Source: Amycolatopsis vancoresmycina (GTDB taxonomy: Bacteria > Actinomycetota > Actinomycetes > Mycobacteriales > Pseudonocardiaceae). From it: a DNA stretch of 64,000 bases. A model generated the notes under the pieces. The model did no database searches. It worked only from the letters and a program-made list of their open reading frames with translations, and was not told where the DNA came from. Shown in pieces: positions 59,865 to 64,000 of this stretch (positions are counted from its first letter, which is position 1; each line of letters begins with the position of its first letter). Where the stretch lies: positions 1 through 64,000 of the forward strand of contig NZ_JNYY01000001.1 in NCBI RefSeq assembly GCF_000716785.1, read 5' to 3'. A program made the position numbers and the translations under genes.

Positions 59865-60500
59865 ATGAGTGGGCCCGTCAAGCGCCAGTACGACTCGAGC
59901 CGGCGCCGGGAGCAGGCGGACGAGAACCGGCGGCGGATCCTGCGTGCGGCGCAGGAGTTGTTCGTCACGCGCGGTTACGGCCGGACGACCATCGCGGACG
60001 TCGCCGCCGAAGCCGGGGTTGCGCCCGAGACCGTCTATGCGGCGTTCAAGAACAAGCCCGCGCTGCTGCACCGCGCCTGGGACGTCGCCGTGGGCGGGGA
60101 CGACCGGGACGTGCCGCTGCTGGAGCGCCCGGAGCTGCGGGCCCTGTTCGCCGAGCCCGACCTGCGGACCCGGTTCACCGCCTTCGCCGTCGTCAACGCC
60201 TCGGTCATGCTCCGGACCGCGCGGCTGCACCTCGCCGTGCGCGGCGCGGCGGCGAGCGAGCCGGCCGCCGCGGCGATGCTCGCCGAGATCGACCGGCAGC
60301 GGCTGGAGAGCATGGGGGAGCACGCCCGCGCGGCCGCGGCCACCGGGCAGCTGGGGGTCTCCGAGGAGGAGTGCCGAGACGTGCTGTGGTCGACGACGGA
60401 CGGGACGCTGTGGCACCGGCTCGTCGAGCAGCGCGCGTGGTCCGGCGAGCGGTACGCGGCCTGGCTCGGCCGGCTCTGGGTGACGTCGCTGGTGGCTTGA
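59865..60500 (+). CDS. TetR-family regulator
   Basis: A 211-residue regulator. The HTH (about 15-65) has RILRAAQELFVTRGYGRTTIAD and VAPETVYAAFKNKPALLHRAW. The C-terminal domain is helical, without further motif. ATG 59865 is chosen because GAGG lies 9 bases upstream. It likely represses itself and the SnoaL-like gene through the repeat between them. The family commonly senses hydrophobic small molecules. Confidence 0.92.
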   Translation: MSGPVKRQYDSSRRREQADENRRRILRAAQELFVTRGYGRTTIADVAAEAGVAPETVYAAFKNKPALLHRAWDVAVGGDDRDVPLLERPELRALFAEPDLRTRFTAFAVVNASVMLRTARLHLAVRGAAASEPAAAAMLAEIDRQRLESMGEHARAAAATGQLGVSEEECRDVLWSTTDGTLWHRLVEQRAWSGERYAAWLGRLWVTSLVA

Positions 60501-60528
60501 CCGGTCCCGGGTTCGCGCCTAGCCTGAA

Positions 60529-60542
60529 GTTGAAACTTCAAC
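60529..60542. promoter_or_regulatory. MarR-type palindrome upstream of the VOC enzyme
   Basis: GTTGAA-AC-TTCAAC is a perfect 6-base inverted repeat with a 2-base centre, 34 bases before the start codon of the VOC gene. TTGAA-type palindromes are typical MarR/HpaR sites in aromatic catabolism. No MarR gene is in the window, so the repressor is elsewhere. Confidence 0.6.
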
Positions 60543-60575
60543 CTATTTGCGCGCCGCCGGGACCGTGGAGCACCG

Positions 60576-61091
60576 ATGTCGATCTTCCGCCTGAACCACG
60601 CCGTGCTGTACGTCCGGAACCTGGCCGAGAGCGTCGCTTTCTACCGGGACGTCCTGGGCTTCGGCTACATCCAGGACGGCGACCGCCACCGCGGCGCGGC
60701 GTTCCTGCGCGCTCCCGGCTCGGCCAACGACCACGACCTCGGCCTGTTCGAGGTCGGCCCGGACGCCGCGGATTCCGGCGCCGGGCGGACGTCGGTCGGG
60801 CTGTACCACCTCGCGTGGGAGGTCGACACCCTCGGCGACCTCGAGCGGCTCGCCGCCCGGCTCACCGAGGCGGGCGCCCTGGTCGGCTCGTCCGACCACG
60901 GCACCACGAAGTCGTTGTACGCCAAGGATCCCAGCGGGATCGAGTTCGAAGTCGTCTGGATCATCCCCCGCGACCTGCTGACCGAAGAGGACCGGGCGAA
61001 GAGCGCGTCGATCGGACGGCTGGACCTCGCGGCGGAGCTGGCGAAGTACGGTCCCGACGCGCGCAGCGGCGTCGGGATCTCGCGTACCTAG
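60576..61091 (+). CDS. VOC-family dioxygenase/glyoxalase-like enzyme
   Basis: A 171-residue vicinal-oxygen-chelate protein. Metal ligands are visible as His in RLNHAVLYVRNL, His in GLYHLAWEVDT and Glu in SGIEFEVVWI. The size and the MSIFRLNHAVLYV opening resemble extradiol (catechol 2,3-type) and CatE-like enzymes. The likely reaction is ring cleavage or conjugation of a diol or epoxide. The MarR-type site suggests aromatic induction. Its stop shares CTAG with the convergent DoxX gene stop. Confidence 0.88.
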   Translation: MSIFRLNHAVLYVRNLAESVAFYRDVLGFGYIQDGDRHRGAAFLRAPGSANDHDLGLFEVGPDAADSGAGRTSVGLYHLAWEVDTLGDLERLAARLTEAGALVGSSDHGTTKSLYAKDPSGIEFEVVWIIPRDLLTEEDRAKSASIGRLDLAAELAKYGPDARSGVGISRT

Positions 61092-61516
61092 CCGGCGGTG
61101 ACGCGGGCCCGGGCCGGCTCCGACGAGCGCTGCAGGACCGGGAGGTTGCCGAGCGCGAAGCGGCCGGGGCCGACGAACGCGATCAGGAGCAGTCCCCAGC
61201 AGAACAGGGTGGCCGCTTCGCCGCCGTTCTGGATCGGGAAGAGCCCCAGCGGCAGGTGCACGGTGAAGTAGGCGAAGGCCATCGAGCCGGAGCCGAGCAC
61301 GGCGGCGGCCCGGGAGGCGAGGCCGAGGCAGATCAGCGTGCCGCAGACCAGCTGGATCAGTGCGGCCCACCCGGCGGGCCAGGCGGTGACGGCGGTGGTG
61401 CTCTTCGCGCCGAAGAGGCCGAAGATCGTCTTGAGGCCGTGGCAGGTGAAGAGGAAGCCGATGACGATGCGGTAGAGCCCGATGACGTGTTCGCGGGCCG
61501 GTTCAAGGCGGTGCAT
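61088..61516 (-). CDS. DoxX-family membrane protein
   Basis: A 142-residue DoxX protein with four helices (GLYRIVIGFLFTCHGLKTIF; WAALIQLVCGTLICLGLA; AAAVLGSGSMAFAYFTVHLP; GGEAATLFCWGLLLIAFVG). DoxX proteins take part in thiosulfate-linked or quinone-linked redox reactions in membranes and in oxidative stress responses. ATG 61516 has GGAGG close by. The two convergent stops overlap by four bases, so the two transcripts are antisense at their ends. Confidence 0.9.
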   Translation of the reverse strand: MHRLEPAREHVIGLYRIVIGFLFTCHGLKTIFGLFGAKSTTAVTAWPAGWAALIQLVCGTLICLGLASRAAAVLGSGSMAFAYFTVHLPLGLFPIQNGGEAATLFCWGLLLIAFVGPGRFALGNLPVLQRSSEPARARVTAG

Positions 61517-61940
61517 GGTGCCTCCGTTGGCGGGAGCGGGCGGCATCGAACCGGCCGGGGGCGCGACCGGCCGCTGCGAATTCGGTGCTCCAGATATACC
61601 GCTCGTGGGGAGTTGTCACAAGACCCCGAAGTCGGGTAAGGCGCTTTCGAAAATTGCGAGCCGTCCCGGCTGATCACCCAGTGACGTTGCCGTGCAAGGG
61701 AAAGCCGCCGTCCGGGTGATCTTCACTGCGTGGTCCAGACCAGTGTGGAAACCGGTCCGCTGTTTCGTGAAATTTTCGAGTCTTTCGATGTCGCAACTTA
61801 ACGGCCCACTGAACAAAATCGTGGATCCGATTGCCGTATTCGCTGCGTCCGAATGATGTGTTATCCGGCCGTGATGCGGCTACTGCGAACATGTTCGGGT
61901 CGAACGTGCTCGTCACGAACATGTTCGCTACACTGGGGCC
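61517..61940. other. Regulatory intergenic region with a second dre-like site
   Basis: A gap of about 420 bases, less GC-rich than its surroundings, between divergent genes. TGGTCCAGACCA at 61731-61742 is a second DasR-type palindrome (one centre base differs from the site at 51342). Three TetR-like palindromes lie at 61886-61927. A short minus-strand frame at 61616-61816 has no ribosome binding site and is not accepted as a gene. No other feature was found. Confidence 0.6.
61886..61927. promoter_or_regulatory. Three CGAACATGTTCG operators with 15-base spacing
   Basis: CGAACATGTTCG at 61886-61897, CGAACGTGCTCG at 61901-61912 (10/12) and CGAACATGTTCG at 61916-61927 recur every 15 bases. The outer two are perfect palindromes. 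They precede the TetR gene by 13 bases and are presumed its own operators. The spacing of 2 between arms differs from the 4 of SOS boxes, which argues against LexA. Confidence 0.75.
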
Positions 61941-62624
61941 ATGGCTGCGGGAAGCACGTACAACCGCCGGGAGCGCCCGGCGAAACCGGCGTTGACGCGC
62001 GAGGGGATCGTGGCGGCCGCCGTCGCGGTGATGCGGGCCGAAGGCGTCGAGCGCGTCACCATGCGACGGCTCGCCAAGGAGCTCGACACCGGCGCGGCGT
62101 CGCTCTACGTCTACGTCAAGGACGCCGAGGAGCTGCACGCCGCGGTCCTCGACGAGCTGCTCGCCGAGGTGGACCTGGCCGGCGGGGGCGACTGGCGCGA
62201 ACGGCTCTGGGCGGTGCTGGACTCCTACCGCGCGGTGCTGTTCGCGCACCCCAGCTTGGCCAGGGTCGCGCTGGTGACCCGGTTGAGCGGCCCGCACTAC
62301 CTCGCGCTCGTCGAGGCGGTGCTGGCCCTGCTCGACGAGGGCGGCATGGCGCCGGGGCGGGCCGCGTGGGCGGTCGACGTGCTGCTGCTGACCGCCACCG
62401 CGACCGCCGTCGAGCACGGCACCCGCCGGGAGAAGCCCGGGGCCGCCCGCGAGCACGAGGTCATGGAAGAGTCGGTGGCGACGGTGTCGCCGCGGACCCA
62501 CCCGCACATCGCCGCGCTGGCCGCCGACCTGGTGTCCGGTCCCGGCCCCGCCCGCGCCCGGTGGGCCTTCGACGCGCTGCTGAACGGCGCGCTCGCCACC
62601 CCGCGTCCCGGAGCGGCCCGATGA
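61941..62624 (+). CDS. TetR/AcrR-family regulator
   Basis: A 227-residue regulator. The HTH (about 18-62) includes TREGIVAAAVAVMRAEGVERVT and GAASLYVYVKDAEELHAAV, the TetR-class form with a Tyr-rich recognition helix. The TetR_C_1-type C-terminal domain follows. Its stop overlaps the FAD-monooxygenase start by ATGA, which mirrors the tetR-tetX logic of sensing and destroying a drug. The three palindromes upstream give strong autoregulation. Confidence 0.93.
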   Translation: MAAGSTYNRRERPAKPALTREGIVAAAVAVMRAEGVERVTMRRLAKELDTGAASLYVYVKDAEELHAAVLDELLAEVDLAGGGDWRERLWAVLDSYRAVLFAHPSLARVALVTRLSGPHYLALVEAVLALLDEGGMAPGRAAWAVDVLLLTATATAVEHGTRREKPGAAREHEVMEESVATVSPRTHPHIAALAADLVSGPGPARARWAFDALLNGALATPRPGAAR

Positions 62625-63718
62625 CGCCCGCCGTCGCGATCGTCGGCGGCGGCCTCGGCGGCTTGACGCTGGCGCGGGTCCTGCACACCCGCGGCATCCC
62701 GTCGGCCGTGTACGAGCTCGACGCGTCGCCGTCCGCCCGCGACCAGGGCGGCACGCTGGACCTGCACGAGGAGTCCGGTCAGCGCGCGCTCGCCGAAGCT
62801 GGGCTGCTCGGCGAGTTCCGCGCGGCCGCCCGCGAAGAGGGGGAAGCCCTGCGCATCCTCGACCGCCACGGTGCCGTCCGGTTCGAGGAGGCGGCCGGCG
62901 CGAGCGGCGGCACCCGGCCCGAGGTCGACCGCGGTGCCCTCAAGCGGATCCTCGTGGAGTCCCTGCCCGACGGCGTCGTCCGCTGGGGTGCCAAGGTGAC
63001 CGCGGTGGCGCCGGGGAGGCTCACCCTGGACGGCGGCGACGTCGTCGAGGCGGACCTGGTGGTCGGCGCGGACGGCGCCTGGTCGAAGGTCCGGCCGCTG
63101 GTTTCCGCTGCGGTGCCGGGCTATTCCGGGATGTCCTTCGTGGAGGCCCGGCTGCCCGAGGGGGACGACCGGCACGCGGCGCTGGTCGGGGCCGGGTCGA
63201 TGTTCGCGCTCGCCGAGGGCCGGGGGCTGATCGCCCAGCGCACCGGCGGCGGGTGGATCCGGGTGTACGCCGCCGTCGGCACCCCGGACCCGGCCGCGGT
63301 CACCGGCCTCGCGGACCGGGACCGGCTGCTCGAGGTCTTCGCGGACTTCGCCCCCGAACTGCGGGCGCTCGTCGCGGACAGCGAGGGCGCCCTGATCCCG
63401 CGGCCGATCCACGCCCTGCCGGTCGGTCACCGCTGGCCGCGGGTCCCGGGGGTGACACTCCTGGGCGACGCCGCCCACGTCATGTCGCCCTTCGCCGGCG
63501 AGGGCGCGAACCTCGCCATGCTCGACGCCGCCGAGCTCGCGCTCGCGCTGGCCGGCCACGACGACGTCGAAAGCGCTCTCGCGGCCTACGAGGCGGCGAT
63601 GTTCCCCCGCGCGGAAGAAGCCGCCCGCGGTTCCGCGGACAACCTCGAAGCCTGTTTCGCCCCCGGCGCGCCCGCCGCGATGGTCGAGCAGATGGCGCGG
63701 TTCGCTGACCGGCACTGA
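62621..63718 (+). CDS. FAD-dependent monooxygenase, TetX-like
   Basis: A 365-residue class A flavoprotein hydroxylase. The FAD fold is VAIVGGGLGGLTLARVL at the N-terminus. GGTLDLHEESGQ is characteristic of TetX-type enzymes and their relatives. The second FAD motif is VVGADGAWSKVR near residue 147, and the last LLGDAAHVMSPFAGEGANLA near residue 278. It may hydroxylate a phenolic or tetracycline-like compound with NADPH and oxygen. It is coupled to the TetR gene. Whether the substrate is an antibiotic is inference from the context. Confidence 0.92.
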   Translation: MTPAVAIVGGGLGGLTLARVLHTRGIPSAVYELDASPSARDQGGTLDLHEESGQRALAEAGLLGEFRAAAREEGEALRILDRHGAVRFEEAAGASGGTRPEVDRGALKRILVESLPDGVVRWGAKVTAVAPGRLTLDGGDVVEADLVVGADGAWSKVRPLVSAAVPGYSGMSFVEARLPEGDDRHAALVGAGSMFALAEGRGLIAQRTGGGWIRVYAAVGTPDPAAVTGLADRDRLLEVFADFAPELRALVADSEGALIPRPIHALPVGHRWPRVPGVTLLGDAAHVMSPFAGEGANLAMLDAAELALALAGHDDVESALAAYEAAMFPRAEEAARGSADNLEACFAPGAPAAMVEQMARFADRH

Positions 63719-63731
63719 CGAAAGGAAACCG

Positions 63732-64000
63732 ATGACGTTCGACCTCCTCGACACCGGCGGCGGCGACCGCGCCGTCCTGGTCCTCCACGGCGGCGCCGGC
63801 CCGCGCGGCGTCGCCCCGGTCGTCGACCACTTCGCCCCGCGCGCCCGCGTGCTCGCGCCGACGCACCCGGGCTGGTCCGGCACGCCGCGGCCGGACTGGT
63901 GCACCGGCGTCGACGACCTGGCCCTGGCCTACCTCGACCTGCTCGACGACGAAGACCTCGCGGACGTCGCCGTGGTGGCCAGCTCGTTCGGCGGCTGGGT
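63732..64000 (+). CDS. Alpha/beta hydrolase, cut by the window end
   Basis: 89 complete codons are visible, starting ATG 63732, 13 bases after the monooxygenase stop. Landmarks are the oxyanion motif VLVLHGGAGPRG and the nucleophile elbow VVASSFGGW near the edge, with nucleophile Ser in ASSFG. No signal peptide is present. It is probably the third gene of the tetR-monooxygenase operon, where a hydrolase could open an oxygenated product (as in Baeyer-Villiger plus esterase pairs). The rest lies beyond 64000. Confidence 0.85.
   Translation, partial: MTFDLLDTGGGDRAVLVLHGGAGPRGVAPVVDHFAPRARVLAPTHPGWSGTPRPDWCTGVDDLALAYLDLLDDEDLADVAVVASSFGGW

Noticed and set aside
61616..61816. A 66-codon minus-strand gene
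   Set aside because: It has no ribosome binding site and no recognisable domain, its codon third positions are not GC-rich, and it overlaps a dre-like site.
61886..61927. SOS boxes for LexA
   Set aside because: The arms are CGAAC and GTTCG but separated by 2 bases instead of 4, and the sites lie next to a TetR gene rather than a DNA-repair gene.

Overview
The window is about 70% GC, with a strong C/G bias in the third codon position, many GTG starts and many 4-base GTGA or ATGA gene overlaps. Its gene families (SARP/AfsR-type NTPases, MmyB-like regulators, an AA10 monooxygenase behind a DasR-type site) are typical of a mycelial actinomycete. The N-succinylamino acid racemase at 30777-31880 closely resembles, from memory, the characterised Amycolatopsis enzyme. 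A Pseudonocardiaceae host, most likely Amycolatopsis, is therefore inferred. No phage, plasmid or CRISPR sequence was seen. The first 60 bases may be the edge of an insertion sequence.

Layout. 1-7.9 kb: stress and regulatory genes, a streptogrisin-type protease, a metallo-hydrolase, an MmyB-like regulator, a secreted protein (paralogue A), and a PadR/NTF2 operon with its own palindromic operators. 8-16.4 kb: an acyl-CoA ligase behind a KstR-like site, a secreted alpha/beta hydrolase, an ECF sigma factor fused to a zinc-finger/membrane/Asn-Gly tail, a secreted PQQ-type sugar dehydrogenase and a zinc alcohol dehydrogenase. 16.4-24.3 kb: an NmrA oxidoreductase, a PadR-ABC exporter operon, secreted paralogue B (sharing a promoter motif with paralogue A), a polytopic membrane protein and two small genes. 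24.4-27.0 kb: an SDR-hydrolase-TetR operon.

27.3-42.9 kb is the centrepiece: eleven co-directional, mostly overlapping genes. They encode a D-aminoacylase-like amidohydrolase, an M20 hydrolase, a GNAT acyltransferase, an N-succinylamino acid racemase, two serine beta-lactamase-fold hydrolases, a complete peptide ABC importer (with a permease-ATPase fusion), and a 1104-residue fusion of an S9 peptidase with a beta-lactamase-fold hydrolase. I read it as one system that imports peptides containing D-residues, trims them, and inverts D-amino acids to L-amino acids by succinylation, racemisation and desuccinylation.

43-51.2 kb: a DHA2 exporter, two tRNA-Val genes, a TetR/methyltransferase divergon, a DUF4287 protein, and an SDR-MFS/P450 divergon whose operator matches the one in front of the SDR-hydrolase-TetR operon 25 kb away; then lexA. 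51.3-52 kb: a copper polysaccharide monooxygenase with a DasR-type site over its promoter. 52-59.1 kb: a conflict-system-like block with two STAND NTPases that carry the same N-terminal tag, a membrane protein with Ig-like domains, an ECF sigma factor and its partner. 59.3-64 kb: small regulated detoxification modules (SnoaL-like/TetR, VOC enzyme/DoxX, and TetR/TetX-like monooxygenase/hydrolase), the last cut by the window end.
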